Shown here: positions 12,336 to 21,377 of the stretch, in pieces
Layout: the number at the start of each line of letters is the position of its first letter
Position numbering within the stretch: position 1 is the first letter of the stretch
Source of the DNA: JBLMXQ01 sp050257855
GTDB lineage: Bacteria > Acidobacteriota > Vicinamibacteria > Vicinamibacterales > CAVVIG01
Length of the DNA: 64,000 bases
NCBI GenBank assembly: GCA_050257855.1
Contig: JBLMXQ010000139.1
Span: 62,001 to 126,000 of the forward strand
Direction: 5' to 3'
Notes under the pieces: model-generated
The model's database searches: none
Told to the model about the DNA's origin: nothing
The model's input: only the letters and a program-made list of their open reading frames with translations
Program-made: the position numbers and the translations under genes

Positions 12336-12761
12336 TCAAGCGGATGCGCGGATGACGGCCAGGCGGCGGGTGTCGCCTTCGAGGTGCTCGATGCGGACGA
12401 TGATCGCGCCCGGCGGCGGCTGAGGGAGCTTCTCGGCCCATTCGATCGCGAGCACCGCGCCCGCGGCGATTTCCTCGAGGCCCAGCTCGTCGATCTCCCG
12501 CGGATCGCTCAGGCGGTACAGATCGACGTGCACGAGTGGCAGCCGCCCGCCGCGGTATTCCTGCACGAGCGTGAACGTGGGACTGCTGACTTCCGCCGGA
12601 TCGATTCCCAGGCCCTCGGCGAGCCCTTTCGTGAACGCGGTCTTGCCGGCGCCGAGGTCTCCTTCGAGCAGCAGCACGTCCCCGGCGGCCAACTCTGCGG
12701 CGAGCGCCCGGGCGACCGCGGAGGTCTCCTCAGCGCTTCTGGTGATCGTCAGGGGTTCCAT
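12336..12761 (-). CDS. tsaE: tRNA t6A biosynthesis ATPase TsaE
   Basis: TsaE is the ATPase of the TsaBDE complex that installs threonylcarbamoyl-adenosine at position 37 of ANN-decoding tRNAs. The 141-residue protein has Walker A GDLGAGKT at 34-41, the family segment SSPTFTLVQEY at 59-69, HVDLYRL, and the IEWAEKL motif near 106-112. Length and motifs are typical. It lies 30 bases downstream of the nnrDE gene on the same strand, a common arrangement (yjeF-yjeE), so the two are likely co-transcribed. Confidence 0.95.
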   Translation of the reverse strand: MEPLTITRSAEETSAVARALAAELAAGDVLLLEGDLGAGKTAFTKGLAEGLGIDPAEVSSPTFTLVQEYRGGRLPLVHVDLYRLSDPREIDELGLEEIAAGAVLAIEWAEKLPQPPPGAIIVRIEHLEGDTRRLAVIRASA

Positions 12762-12791
12762 CGCCCGGGTGCAGCCTCTCGCCTCCGCTCG

Positions 12792-14369
12792 CTACTGCCC
12801 CTTCTTCTCGACGACCCGGCGGCGGGCGGTCAGCTCCAGCACGGCGTCGCCGATGTGCCCGGCGAGGTCGACGGACGTCATCGCCACCTCGCCTTCGTCG
12901 GCTTCGGCCAGGTCGCCGGCGAGGCCGTGCAGGTAGACGGCGAGCCTGCACGCAGCCTCGGCGTCGAGGAGCTGCGCGAGCCACGCGGCCACCATCCCCG
13001 TCAGCACGTCTCCGGTGCCGCCCGTGGCCATGCCCGGGTTGCCGGTCGGGTTGATGAAGACCTTCTCGTCGGGCGTCGCCACGAGGGTCCGGTGACCTTT
13101 CAGGATCACGTACACGTGATGGGCGGCCGCGAAATTGCGCGCGATCTCCAGGCGGCTCGACTGCACTTCGGCAGTGGACATCCCGAGCAGCCTCGCCATC
13201 TCGCCCGGGTGCGGCGTGATGATCACGTCGCGCCCCTCGCGGCCAGACAGGCGATCGGGATCGTCCACGAATGCGTTCAGCCCGTCGGCGTCGACCACGA
13301 GCGGCATCGGCGCACGATCGACGAGCGCCCTGACGAACGCCCGCGTCCCACCCGCCCGGCCGAGGCCCGGGCCGACCGCGATGACGTCGCGCGCCATCTC
13401 GAGCACGCGCTCGACGTTCCCGGCATCGATGCCGTCGCCGCCCTCCTCGAGCGCCTCGGTCATGTACTCCGGCGCCATCGCGGCGACCACCGCCTGGCAC
13501 GACGCGGGCGTGGCGATGGTGACGAGTCCGGCGCCCGATCGGAGCGCGCCGACCCCCGCCAGGTGTACGGCGCCGGTCTTCCCCGGCGACCCGCCGATCA
13601 CCAGGACGTGGCCGTAGTCGCCCTTGTGACTGTCGGCCGCGCGCGGCACGATCAGCTCGCGCATGGCTGCGCGCGTCAGCAACTCCACGCGCGCGCCGTC
13701 CACCCCGTCGATGACGTCGGCCGGGATCCCGATGTCCGCGATGACGATGTCGCCCGCCCGCGTTTCGGCCGGCGGCAGCACGAGCGGCAGTTTGGGGGCC
13801 GCCAGGGTCACCGTGAGACCGGCTTCGATGCTGTCGCCGATCGGCTCCGGCGAATCGGCCGAGAGGCCCGACGGCAGATCGATGGCGACGACCGGGATGC
13901 CCGACGAATTGACGTCGGCACACACGGTTTCGAGCAGCCCCGTCAGCGGCGCGTTCAGGCCGGTGCCGAAGATGGCGTCCACGATCAGGCCGCACCGCGT
14001 CAGTTCCGACGAATGCAGCTCCCAGGCCTGGCTGTCGGCGATCTCGACGACCGTCAGGCCAAGCCGTCCGAGAATCTCGAGGTTCGTCCGCGCGTCGCCC
14101 TTGACGTCCGCGACGCGGCCGAGCAGGAACACGGCGACGTCAGCGCCCCGTTGTACCAGGGTGCGCGCGACGACGAAGCCGTCGCCGCCGTTGTTGCCGC
14201 GGCCGCACAACACACCGATACGGCGTTCCAGCAGGTCGTCGTACACCGCCTCCATGGCGGCGACGACCTGACGTCCGGCATTCTCCATCAGGACGAGCGA
14301 CGGGATGCCGATGTCCTCGATCGTGCGGCGATCGGCTTCGCGCATCTGGGTGGCGTTCAGGACCCTCAT
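12792..14369 (-). CDS. nnr: Bifunctional NAD(P)HX epimerase/dehydratase
   Basis: Repairs hydrated NADH and NADPH: the N-terminal YjeF_N domain interconverts R and S forms, and the C-terminal ribokinase-like domain dehydrates the S form with ADP. The 525-residue product shows both, with CGRGNNGGDGFVVAR in the epimerase half (about residues 55-69) and NPTGNPGMATGGTGDVLTG in the dehydratase half, including the catalytic Asp of GTGD. The start ATG at 14369 gives the standard MRVLNATQMREADRRT N-terminus. It is divergent from the aminotransferase gene with only 35 bases between the starts. Confidence 0.95.
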   Translation of the reverse strand: MRVLNATQMREADRRTIEDIGIPSLVLMENAGRQVVAAMEAVYDDLLERRIGVLCGRGNNGGDGFVVARTLVQRGADVAVFLLGRVADVKGDARTNLEILGRLGLTVVEIADSQAWELHSSELTRCGLIVDAIFGTGLNAPLTGLLETVCADVNSSGIPVVAIDLPSGLSADSPEPIGDSIEAGLTVTLAAPKLPLVLPPAETRAGDIVIADIGIPADVIDGVDGARVELLTRAAMRELIVPRAADSHKGDYGHVLVIGGSPGKTGAVHLAGVGALRSGAGLVTIATPASCQAVVAAMAPEYMTEALEEGGDGIDAGNVERVLEMARDVIAVGPGLGRAGGTRAFVRALVDRAPMPLVVDADGLNAFVDDPDRLSGREGRDVIITPHPGEMARLLGMSTAEVQSSRLEIARNFAAAHHVYVILKGHRTLVATPDEKVFINPTGNPGMATGGTGDVLTGMVAAWLAQLLDAEAACRLAVYLHGLAGDLAEADEGEVAMTSVDLAGHIGDAVLELTARRRVVEKKGQ

Positions 14370-14382
14370 CGGCTGGCTACAG

Positions 14383-14392
14383 ATAATATGCT
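14383..14392. promoter_or_regulatory. Overlapping divergent -10 candidates
   Basis: In the 35-base gap between the divergent nnr and aminotransferase genes, ATAATATGCT provides TATTAT read leftwards (14388-14383) and TAATAT or TATGCT read rightwards. Both would start RNA close to their start codons. No clear -35 boxes are seen, so the assignment is tentative. Confidence 0.3.
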
Positions 14393-14404
14393 ACCCTCGA
14401 CGCC

Positions 14405-15313
14405 ATGGCAGCGACCGTCAACGTGAACGGGCGGATCTCCGACCAGGAGCATGCCGTCATCTCCGTGTTCGACCACGGCTTCCTGTACGGCGAGGGCGTG
14501 TACGAGACGCTTCGCACCTACAACGGTCAACCGTTCCTGTTCGACCGCCACATGCGGCGGCTCCGCGCGTCCGCGGGGATGCTGGCGCTCCCGGTTCCGC
14601 TCGAGGATGCGGCCATCGACGCGCGATTCTTCGAGACCATGCGCGCCGCCGGACTCGGCGCCGACACCGGCCGCGAAGCCTACGTCCGGATTCTCGTCAC
14701 GCGCGGCGTCGGCGAGCTCACCTACGACCCGGCCGCCTGTCCCGCATCGTCGGTCGTCGTCATCGTCAAGCCGCACGTGCAGCCGCCGGCGGCGGTGTAC
14801 GAACAGGGCGTCCGGGTGGCGCTGGTTCCGATCGTCCGCAACCACCCGGGATCGGTGAACCCGCTGATCAAGTCGAACAACCTGCTGAACAACGCGCTCG
14901 CGATGCAGGAGGCGTTCCGGCGCGGCGCGTTCGAAGGGATCATGCGGAACTACCGCGGCGAACTCTCGGAATGCACGCAGTCGAACCTGTTCGTCGTCAA
15001 GGACGGCGTCGCGCTGACGCCGGCGATCGACTGCGGCCTGCTGCCCGGCATCACGCGTGCGTTCCTCTTCGAGGTCGGCGCCGGGCTCGGCATCGACGTC
15101 AGGGAAGCCGTGCTGCGCGACGAGGATCTCTTCGGCGCCGACGAGGTATTCCTGACGAGCACGACGCGCGAGGTCGTGCCGATCGTCCGTGTCGACGACA
15201 GGAGGATTGGCGCCGGAACGCCGGGACCCGTCACGCGCGCCCTGCTGGACGCCTACAGGCGCAAGGCCGCGGAGCTGGCGCACACACGATCGCGGGATGG
15301 GGTGACGGGGTAA
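14405..15313 (+). CDS. Class IV PLP aminotransferase (IlvE/Dat type)
   Basis: Fold-type IV pyridoxal-phosphate aminotransferase of 302 residues. It could act on branched-chain amino acids or D-alanine, or be an aminodeoxychorismate lyase relative; sequence alone does not decide. Visible hallmarks are FDHGFLYGEGVYETLR (22-37), the PLP lysine K156 in NPLIKSNNLLNN, the cofactor-binding acid in ELSECTQSN (about E189), and PGITRAFLFEV. The ATG at 14405 is close to its divergent neighbour. It stands alone between nnr and gcvP, converging on the latter. Confidence 0.85.
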   Translation: MAATVNVNGRISDQEHAVISVFDHGFLYGEGVYETLRTYNGQPFLFDRHMRRLRASAGMLALPVPLEDAAIDARFFETMRAAGLGADTGREAYVRILVTRGVGELTYDPAACPASSVVVIVKPHVQPPAAVYEQGVRVALVPIVRNHPGSVNPLIKSNNLLNNALAMQEAFRRGAFEGIMRNYRGELSECTQSNLFVVKDGVALTPAIDCGLLPGITRAFLFEVGAGLGIDVREAVLRDEDLFGADEVFLTSTTREVVPIVRVDDRRIGAGTPGPVTRALLDAYRRKAAELAHTRSRDGVTG

Positions 15314-15314
15314 T

Positions 15315-15345
15315 CCCATCACCACTTCACCCCATCACCACTTCC
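15315..15345. repeat. Short tandem repeat between convergent genes
   Basis: CCCATCACCACTTC occurs at 15315 and again at 15331, a 16-base period, between the aminotransferase stop and the gcvP stop. Just upstream GATGGGGTGACGGGGTAA could pair partly with it. It may serve as a two-way terminator, but no T-run is convincing. Confidence 0.4.
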
Positions 15346-15354
15346 ACTGGTTCG

Positions 15355-18264
15355 TCATTTTTCGACGAACGCCTCGACCGGCGGACAGGCGCACATCAGG
15401 TTGCGGTCGCCGTACGGGTTGTCGATGCGTCCAACCGCCGGCCAGAACTTGCGCGCGCGGACGAACGGCAGCGGGTACGCGGCGCGCTCGCGCGAGTAGG
15501 GGTGCGGCCAGTCGTCGGCCGACACCGCGGCAGCGGTATGCGGGGCGTTCTTGAGCACGTTGTCCTTCGGATCCGCCCTGGTCTCGATGACGTCCTGAAT
15601 CTCCCGGCGGATGGCAATCAGCGCGTCGCAGAAGCGGTCGAGCTCCTCCTTCGGCTCGCTCTCGGTCGGCTCGATCATCAGCGTGCCGGCCACCGGAAAC
15701 GACACCGTCGGCGCGTGGAAGCCGTAGTCCATCAGGCGCTTGGCGACGTCGAGCTCGTCGACCCCGCTCGCCTGCTTCAGCGGACGCAAGTCGAAGATCA
15801 TCTCGTGCGCCACGCGGCCGTTCGGGCGCGTGTAGAGCACCGGATAGTGCTTTTCCAGCCGCGCCTTGACGTAGTTGGCATTGAGGATGGCCATGCGCGT
15901 CGCGTCGGTCATGCCCTCGGCGCCGAGCATCCGGATGTAGCCGTACGAGATCAGCAGAATGAGGGCGCTGCCCCATGGCGCGGCCGCCACGGCGTGAATG
16001 GCGCGGTCGCCGCCGGTCCTGACGACCGCATGGCCCGGCAGGAACGGGACGAGATGCCTCGCGACGCCGATCGGCCCCATGCCCGGCCCGCCCCCGCCGT
16101 GCGGGATGGCGAACGTCTTGTGCAGGTTCAGGTGGCAGACGTCGGCGCCGATCGCCGCCGGGCTCGTCAACCCCACCTGCGCGTTCATGTTGGCGCCGTC
16201 CATGTACACCTGTCCGCCGTGCTGGTGGACGATGGCGCAGATTTCCTGGATGCTCTCCTCGAACACGCCGTGGGTCGACGGGTAGGTGACCATGAGCGCG
16301 GCGAGCCGATCCTTGTGTTCCTCCGCTTTCCGGCGCAGGTCGTCGACGTCGATGTTCCCCTCTATCGTGCTCGCGACGACGACGACGCGCATGCCGGCCA
16401 TGACGGCGCTGGCCGGATTCGTGCCGTGCGCGGAGGCGGGAATCAGGACGACGTCGCGTTCGGCGGCGTGGGTGGCGTGGTGATAGGCGCGGATCACCAT
16501 CAGGCCCGTGAACTCCCCCTGCGCCCCGGAGTTCGGCTGCAGCGACACTGCCGCGAATCCCGTAATCGCGCAGAGCGCCGCCTCGAGCTCCCGGAACACC
16601 TGCTGATAGCCCTCGGCCTGATCGATCGGCGCGAACGGGTGGATCCCGGCGAACTCGGGCCAGGTGATCGGCAGCATCTCGGACGCCGCGTTCAGCTTCA
16701 TCGTGCAGGAGCCGAGCGGAATCATCGAGGTATCGAGGCCGATGTCCTTGCGCTCCAGGCTCCGGATGTAGCGCATCATCTGCGTCTCGGAGTGGTGCGT
16801 GTTGAACACCGGGTGCGTCATGAAGGGAGACGTGCGGGCGATCCCGGCGGGGTACGCGAGGTCGGCGTCGGAGGGCGCGGATGCCGGGTCCGAAAGGACC
16901 CCGCTGACAGCGGCTGCGCCTGCGCGGCCGGCACCCGCGGCAAACGCCGCGACGATCGGCCCGACGTCCTCCCGCTCGACCGTCTCGTCCAGCGCCACGT
17001 TGATGGTTCCATCGTCGCGGTACCGGAAGTTGAGGCGCGAGGCGAGCGCGGCCCGACGGACGGCGGCGACCGCCGCTCCAGGCACCTCGAAGCGCAGCGT
17101 GTCGAAGTACTGCGCGTTCAACTGGCGCACGCCGAGCCGGCCGACCTCGCGCTCGACCGTCTTCGCGAACGCCCGTACGCGACGGGCGATCGCAGTGAGG
17201 CCCTTCGGACCGTGGTAGACGGCGTACAGGCCGGCGATGTTGGCGAGGAGCGCCTGCGCCGTGCAGATGTTCGACGTCGCCTTCTCGCGGCGTATGTGCT
17301 GCTCGCGCGTCTGGAGCGCCATGCGGTACGCGCGGCTGCCGTGGGCGTCGATGGAGACGCCGATAATCCGTCCTGGCGCCTGCCGCACGTGCTTCTCGAG
17401 CGTGGCGAAGAACGCCGCGTGCGGGCCGCCGTAGCCGAGCGGCACGCCGAAACGCTGTGAGTTGCCGAGCACGACGTCGGCGCCGAGCTCGCCTGGCGGG
17501 GCGAGCAGCGTGAGGCTGAGGAGATCAGTCGCGACCGCAACCGCCACGCCGGCGCGCCTGGCTTCGGCCATGAAATCGCGCAGGTCGTGCACCGTCCCCA
17601 TCTCGTCCGGCGTCTGGACGAGCGCGCCGAACGTCTCGTCGGTGAATTTCGCCGTTCGGAAGTCGCCGACGACGAGCTCGATGCCGAGCGGCTCGGCGCG
17701 GACGCGGAGCACGTCGAGCGTCTGCGGAAACACCGTGTCGGCGACGAAGAACTGTCCCGCCTTCCCGCTGGTCCCGACGCGCTTCGCCTGGACGCGGTGC
17801 AGCATCGTCATCGCCTCGGCGGCAGCCGTGGCTTCGTCGAGGAGCGACGCGGTCGCCACCTGCATCCCGGTGAGATCGACGACCATCGTCTGGAAATTGA
17901 GGAGCGCTTCGAGACGGCCCTGTGCAATCTCTGCCTGGTACGGCGTATACGGCGTATACCACCCGGGATTCTCGAGCACGTTGCGGACGATGACGCTGGG
18001 CGTGATGGTGTCTGCGTAGCCGAGGCCGATGTAGGACCTGAAGACCTTGTTGCGCCCACCGATCTGACGCAGTTCGCGGAGGAAGTGGTGCTCGCTGACG
18101 CCCGCCGGCAAATCGAGCGGCGCCCCGAGGCGAATCCGCGCAGGAATCGCTTCGCCCATCAGCGCGTCGAGCGACGCCGCGCCGACGGCCTTGAGCATCT
18201 CCCTGCGCTCGGCGGCATCCGGACCGATGTGACGGGACTGGAACGATTCGTGATCGAAAGTCAT
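15355..18264 (-). CDS. gcvP: Glycine dehydrogenase (P protein), single chain
   Basis: P protein decarboxylates glycine and transfers the aminomethyl group to the lipoyl arm of GcvH. The 969-residue chain is the fused form with both homologous halves; the second half carries the PLP lysine in NLHKTFAIPHGGGGPGMGPIG. The N-terminus FQSRHIGPDAAERREMLKAVG is typical, which fixes the start at the ATG at 18264 although the frame is open upstream. It is the last gene of the gcvT-gcvH-gcvP set, 47 bases after gcvH. The C-terminus CSCPP-like DRNLMCACPPVEAF is also typical. Confidence 0.97.
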   Translation of the reverse strand: MTFDHESFQSRHIGPDAAERREMLKAVGAASLDALMGEAIPARIRLGAPLDLPAGVSEHHFLRELRQIGGRNKVFRSYIGLGYADTITPSVIVRNVLENPGWYTPYTPYQAEIAQGRLEALLNFQTMVVDLTGMQVATASLLDEATAAAEAMTMLHRVQAKRVGTSGKAGQFFVADTVFPQTLDVLRVRAEPLGIELVVGDFRTAKFTDETFGALVQTPDEMGTVHDLRDFMAEARRAGVAVAVATDLLSLTLLAPPGELGADVVLGNSQRFGVPLGYGGPHAAFFATLEKHVRQAPGRIIGVSIDAHGSRAYRMALQTREQHIRREKATSNICTAQALLANIAGLYAVYHGPKGLTAIARRVRAFAKTVEREVGRLGVRQLNAQYFDTLRFEVPGAAVAAVRRAALASRLNFRYRDDGTINVALDETVEREDVGPIVAAFAAGAGRAGAAAVSGVLSDPASAPSDADLAYPAGIARTSPFMTHPVFNTHHSETQMMRYIRSLERKDIGLDTSMIPLGSCTMKLNAASEMLPITWPEFAGIHPFAPIDQAEGYQQVFRELEAALCAITGFAAVSLQPNSGAQGEFTGLMVIRAYHHATHAAERDVVLIPASAHGTNPASAVMAGMRVVVVASTIEGNIDVDDLRRKAEEHKDRLAALMVTYPSTHGVFEESIQEICAIVHQHGGQVYMDGANMNAQVGLTSPAAIGADVCHLNLHKTFAIPHGGGGPGMGPIGVARHLVPFLPGHAVVRTGGDRAIHAVAAAPWGSALILLISYGYIRMLGAEGMTDATRMAILNANYVKARLEKHYPVLYTRPNGRVAHEMIFDLRPLKQASGVDELDVAKRLMDYGFHAPTVSFPVAGTLMIEPTESEPKEELDRFCDALIAIRREIQDVIETRADPKDNVLKNAPHTAAAVSADDWPHPYSRERAAYPLPFVRARKFWPAVGRIDNPYGDRNLMCACPPVEAFVEK

Positions 18265-18311
18265 GGAAATCAGGGCGGCACATCCGGAAGGAACGCTCCG
18301 GAGCGACTGTT

Positions 18312-18686
18312 CTACTTGAGTGAGGCCTCGTACTGGGCAGCGTCGAGCAGCGCGCCCGTCTCGCCCGGGTTGGAGAGCTTGACGACGATCATCCAGCTTG
18401 CGTGCGGACTCGAGTTCACCTGCTCGGGCTTGTCCTTGAGCGCGGTATTGACCTCGAGGACTTCGCCGGACACCGGCGCGTACAGCTCGGAAACGGCCTT
18501 GACCGACTCGATGGTGCCGAACGACTGACCCTGCTTCAGCCGGGTTCCCACTTCCGGAAGCTCCACGTACACCACGTCCCCGAGCTGCTGCTGCGCGAAA
18601 TCGGTGATGCCGACCTTGCCGCGGTCGCCGGCGAGGTCGATCCACTCATGGTCCTTCGTGTACTTGAACTGCGCCGGATACGCCAT
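18312..18686 (-). CDS. gcvH: Glycine cleavage system H protein
   Basis: Lipoyl carrier that shuttles the aminomethyl group between P, T and L proteins. The 124-residue product has the usual length; the lipoyl-lysine is K63 in the ESVKAVSEL motif, and the YTKDHEWI N-terminal motif is intact. It lies between gcvT (76 bases upstream) and gcvP (47 bases downstream) on the same strand. No L-protein (lpd) or lipoyl ligase gene is in the window. Confidence 0.97.
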   Translation of the reverse strand: MAYPAQFKYTKDHEWIDLAGDRGKVGITDFAQQQLGDVVYVELPEVGTRLKQGQSFGTIESVKAVSELYAPVSGEVLEVNTALKDKPEQVNSSPHASWMIVVKLSNPGETGALLDAAQYEASLK

Positions 18687-18738
18687 CGTTGTCCTCGCGT
18701 CTGCTGCGTGATTCGCAATGTCCGAACGAACTCGTGCT

Positions 18739-18762
18739 TCCTGATTCTCTGATTCCTGATTT
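18739..18762. repeat. AT-rich dispersed repeat after gcvT
   Basis: TCCTGATTCTCTGATTCCTG and following bases form a low-complexity stretch of TGATTCC/TGATTCTC units right after the gcvT stop. A related stretch in the opposite orientation lies at 45798-45849, so this appears to be a dispersed family rather than chance. It is far richer in A and T than its surroundings. Confidence 0.5.
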
Positions 18763-19875
18763 CTACCGGCGTTTGTAGAACGGCATCGGGACGACGCGCG
18801 CGCGCGCGCGCCGGCCGCGGATGTCCACGTCGAACTCCACCCCGACGGCGGTGTGCTCGATCGGGAGGTACGCCATGCCGATCGCCTTCTTCAGGTACGG
18901 CGTCTGCGTTCCGCTCGTGACGATGCCGGCTTTCGCGCCGTTCACATACGCGTCGTAGCCGTGGCGGGCGATGCCGCGGTCGAGCATCTCGAACCCGACG
19001 ATCCTGCGCGTGACGCCGTTGACCTTCTGCTCGCGGAGAACGGCCGCGCCGTTGAAGTCGTCCTTCTTCCAGCCGACGATCCATCCCAGATCGGCTTCGA
19101 GCGGCGTCGTGGTGTCGTCGATGTCGTTGCCGTACAGCCGCATCGACGCCTCGAGGCGCAGCGTGTCGCGCGCGCCGAGGCCGCACGGAATCAGATCGAC
19201 CGACCTGCCGGCGTCGAGGACCGCGAGCCACACACGGTCGGCCGACTGCGGCGGGACGAAGATCTCGAAGCCGTCCTCGCCGGTATAGCCGGTCCGCGAG
19301 ATCGTGCAGCGGACGCCGGCCACTTCCCCGTTGCCGAACCAGTAGTACTTCATGGACGCGAGGTCGATGCCGGTGAGCGGCTGGAGAAGGGCGAGCGCCT
19401 GAGGGCCCTGCACCGCGAGCAGGCCATACCGCGAGCTGTTGTTGACGGCGACCGCGTCGCCCACCGGTTTGATCTGCTCGGCGATCCAGGCGTAGTCCTT
19501 CTCGATGTTCCCCGCGTTGACGACGAGCATGAAGTGGTCGGGGCCGAACCGGTACACGAGCAGGTCGTCGACGAACGTGCCGCGCGGCGTCAGGAGGCCG
19601 GAGTACTGCGCCTGGCCGATCTGCAGCCTGCTGGCGTCGTTGGACGAGACGCGCTGGACGGCGGCGAGCGCGTCCTTGCCCGCGATCTCGATTTCGCCCA
19701 TGTGCGAGACGTCGAAGAGGCCGGCGCGCTCGCGCACGGCCATGTGCTCCTGGACGATGCCGGAATACTCGACCGGCATGTCCCAGCCGCCGAAGGGGAC
19801 CATTCTGGCCCCGGACGCGCGGTGGCGAGCGTTGAGCGGCGTTTTCTTCAGGGCGGCGGCAGCGGCCTGTTCCAT
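18763..19875 (-). CDS. gcvT: Glycine cleavage system aminomethyltransferase (T protein)
   Basis: Transfers the one-carbon unit from the aminomethyl-lipoyl group of GcvH to tetrahydrofolate, releasing ammonia. The 370-residue product contains the family motifs GWDMPVEYSGIVQEHMAVRE (27-46), the folate-site segment GLFDVSHMGEI, and RTGYTGEDGFEIFVP; the C-terminal GCV_T_C barrel includes RRIVGFEM. First gene of the gcv set. Only 56 bases separate its start from the next gene, and I see no tandem glycine riboswitch there. A short alternating CG run (GCGCGCGCGCGCG, around 18800) lies near its 3' end. Confidence 0.96.
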   Translation of the reverse strand: MEQAAAAALKKTPLNARHRASGARMVPFGGWDMPVEYSGIVQEHMAVRERAGLFDVSHMGEIEIAGKDALAAVQRVSSNDASRLQIGQAQYSGLLTPRGTFVDDLLVYRFGPDHFMLVVNAGNIEKDYAWIAEQIKPVGDAVAVNNSSRYGLLAVQGPQALALLQPLTGIDLASMKYYWFGNGEVAGVRCTISRTGYTGEDGFEIFVPPQSADRVWLAVLDAGRSVDLIPCGLGARDTLRLEASMRLYGNDIDDTTTPLEADLGWIVGWKKDDFNGAAVLREQKVNGVTRRIVGFEMLDRGIARHGYDAYVNGAKAGIVTSGTQTPYLKKAIGMAYLPIEHTAVGVEFDVDIRGRRARARVVPMPFYKRR

Positions 19876-19931
19876 TGCGGGCGGGCTCTACGTATCAGGG
19901 CGAATCGGATGAGAACCGGAGAGGAAAGGTA

Positions 19932-21377
19932 CTATGCCGCGCCGTGATTGACAAGAACCACGTCGACCGTTCGCGCCGGTGCGTCCGGAGAGACGGTGAC
20001 GACCGAGGGCTGCACGCCGTACGCGCGCTTGCCGCATTCCGCGCTCAGCGCCCACGCGCCAGGCTCGGGCAACTCGAGCGAATAGAGGTGAGCCGTTGCA
20101 GCCGCGCGAACCTGGGTCAGACCCAGACCGCTGAGCGGGCCCGTCGCCGTGATCGCGCATGTGTCGTCGGCGTTCAGCAGCCTCAGCGAGATCCGGAGCG
20201 GGTCGGGTATGGCGACGTCACCCAGGTCGACGTCGCCGTCGCCGCCTGGCGGGATCGGGAGCCGAATCGATGCGTGCGTGCCCGGGAGAATGACCTGAAC
20301 CGAGCCGCTCGAATCCGGCGGGAGCGAGAGAGAGAACCGTCCGTCGGGGCCGGCCTGTGTTTCTTCCGCGATGTGGCGCATCGGATCGGAGCTGCCGGCC
20401 CACGCGGCCGCATCCGCCACGAACCGCACGCGGGCGCCCGGAACCGGAAGACTGCCGCGCAGCACCCGGCCGCGGGCGCGGCGCGGCGGCGTCAGGCGCA
20501 CGACGACAGGCGGTGTAGGCGTCTCGACCTCCTCGGCACCGCGCCCGTACGTCCGGTCCGAAACGACGAGGTAGAAGGCGCCGGCGCCCAGATTCCGAAA
20601 CGCGAACCCGCCGTCGTCCTGAGTGCGTGTGATGCCGCGGCGCAGCAGCGGTCGCCTGGCCACGGGCCCGGGATCGTCAGCGGCGGTGACGAGCGGCTCG
20701 AGGAGTTCCACAGTCGCTCCGCTGACGGCCTCGCCTGCCTTCGTCTCGACCCGTCCGTCCAGATCGACCGGCGCCTCGGCCCGGACCTGGGCCTCGACGT
20801 CCGGCGGACCTTCGGCGAGCATCGTCAAGGGCACGCGCACCGTGGAGATTTCCGGAGCCTCGACCAGAAGATAGGCGTCCGGGTCCGGACGGAAGCCGGC
20901 GATCCACACGAGCGCCGGCGACAACGCGACGGCGGCGACCGACTTGTCCACCTCCGGCAGCAGGCGGCGTGAGCGCGGCCGAACTGCCGGATGCTCCGGT
21001 CTCCAGGCACTGATGCGCACGTCGTGCAGTTCCTCGCTCGCCACAGGTATCAGCCGCAACAGACGGCCCCACTGGCCGGTCGGCGGTGCGTCCATGAGCA
21101 CTCCGACCGGCGCCATCGCGACGCCGCTGACGCCAACGAGCACGACTCCGCCGCGAGCGCCCGACGGTAACCGAGGGCACTGCCACTCTGACGCCGACCT
21201 GATGGTGCAATCGCTATGATCACGGTCCTCCCCGTCCAGCGGCACCCAGACGACTCGCGTGAGCGCCCCGATCGAGGCGGGGGCCACCCCGGCCCCGGCG
21301 GACGGCGGCGAGGCGGTGGGCGGCGGCGGAGCGCCGAGCGTCGCCGCGAGCAGGATTCCAGCCAGCCTCAGGGTCAC
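19932..21377 (-). CDS. Secreted protein with prealbumin-like repeat domains
   Basis: Unrecognised 481-residue exported protein. It begins with a signal peptide (about residues 1-20, LRLAGILLAATLG) followed by a Pro-rich stretch. The middle and C-terminal parts contain at least two carboxypeptidase-regulatory or SpaA-like beta-sandwich units, marked by VDLDGRVETKAGEAVSGATV ... GITRTQDDGGFAFRNLGAGAF and by RGRVLRGSLPVPGARVRF ... GPDGRFSLSLPP. These folds usually mediate structure or binding outside the cell. The GTG at 21377 overlaps the stop of the ATPase gene (GTGA), so it is translationally coupled as the last gene of the transporter operon. A start at 21497 is possible but would lie inside the ATPase and lacks a signal peptide. 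Confidence 0.72.
   Translation of the reverse strand: MTLRLAGILLAATLGAPPPPTASPPSAGAGVAPASIGALTRVVWVPLDGEDRDHSDCTIRSASEWQCPRLPSGARGGVVLVGVSGVAMAPVGVLMDAPPTGQWGRLLRLIPVASEELHDVRISAWRPEHPAVRPRSRRLLPEVDKSVAAVALSPALVWIAGFRPDPDAYLLVEAPEISTVRVPLTMLAEGPPDVEAQVRAEAPVDLDGRVETKAGEAVSGATVELLEPLVTAADDPGPVARRPLLRRGITRTQDDGGFAFRNLGAGAFYLVVSDRTYGRGAEEVETPTPPVVVRLTPPRRARGRVLRGSLPVPGARVRFVADAAAWAGSSDPMRHIAEETQAGPDGRFSLSLPPDSSGSVQVILPGTHASIRLPIPPGGDGDVDLGDVAIPDPLRISLRLLNADDTCAITATGPLSGLGLTQVRAAATAHLYSLELPEPGAWALSAECGKRAYGVQPSVVTVSPDAPARTVDVVLVNHGAA

Noticed and set aside
18265..18645. Upstream extension of gcvP by over 100 residues
   Set aside because: The extra residues overlap gcvH out of frame and do not resemble GcvP; the ATG at 18264 gives the family N-terminus.
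18798..18815. Z-DNA-forming CG run as a regulatory element
   Set aside because: The short alternating CG run lies inside gcvT and encodes ordinary Arg/Ala codons expected at this GC content.
19876..19931. Glycine riboswitch before gcvT
   Set aside because: Only 56 bases are available before the next gene and the conserved tandem aptamer elements are not visible.
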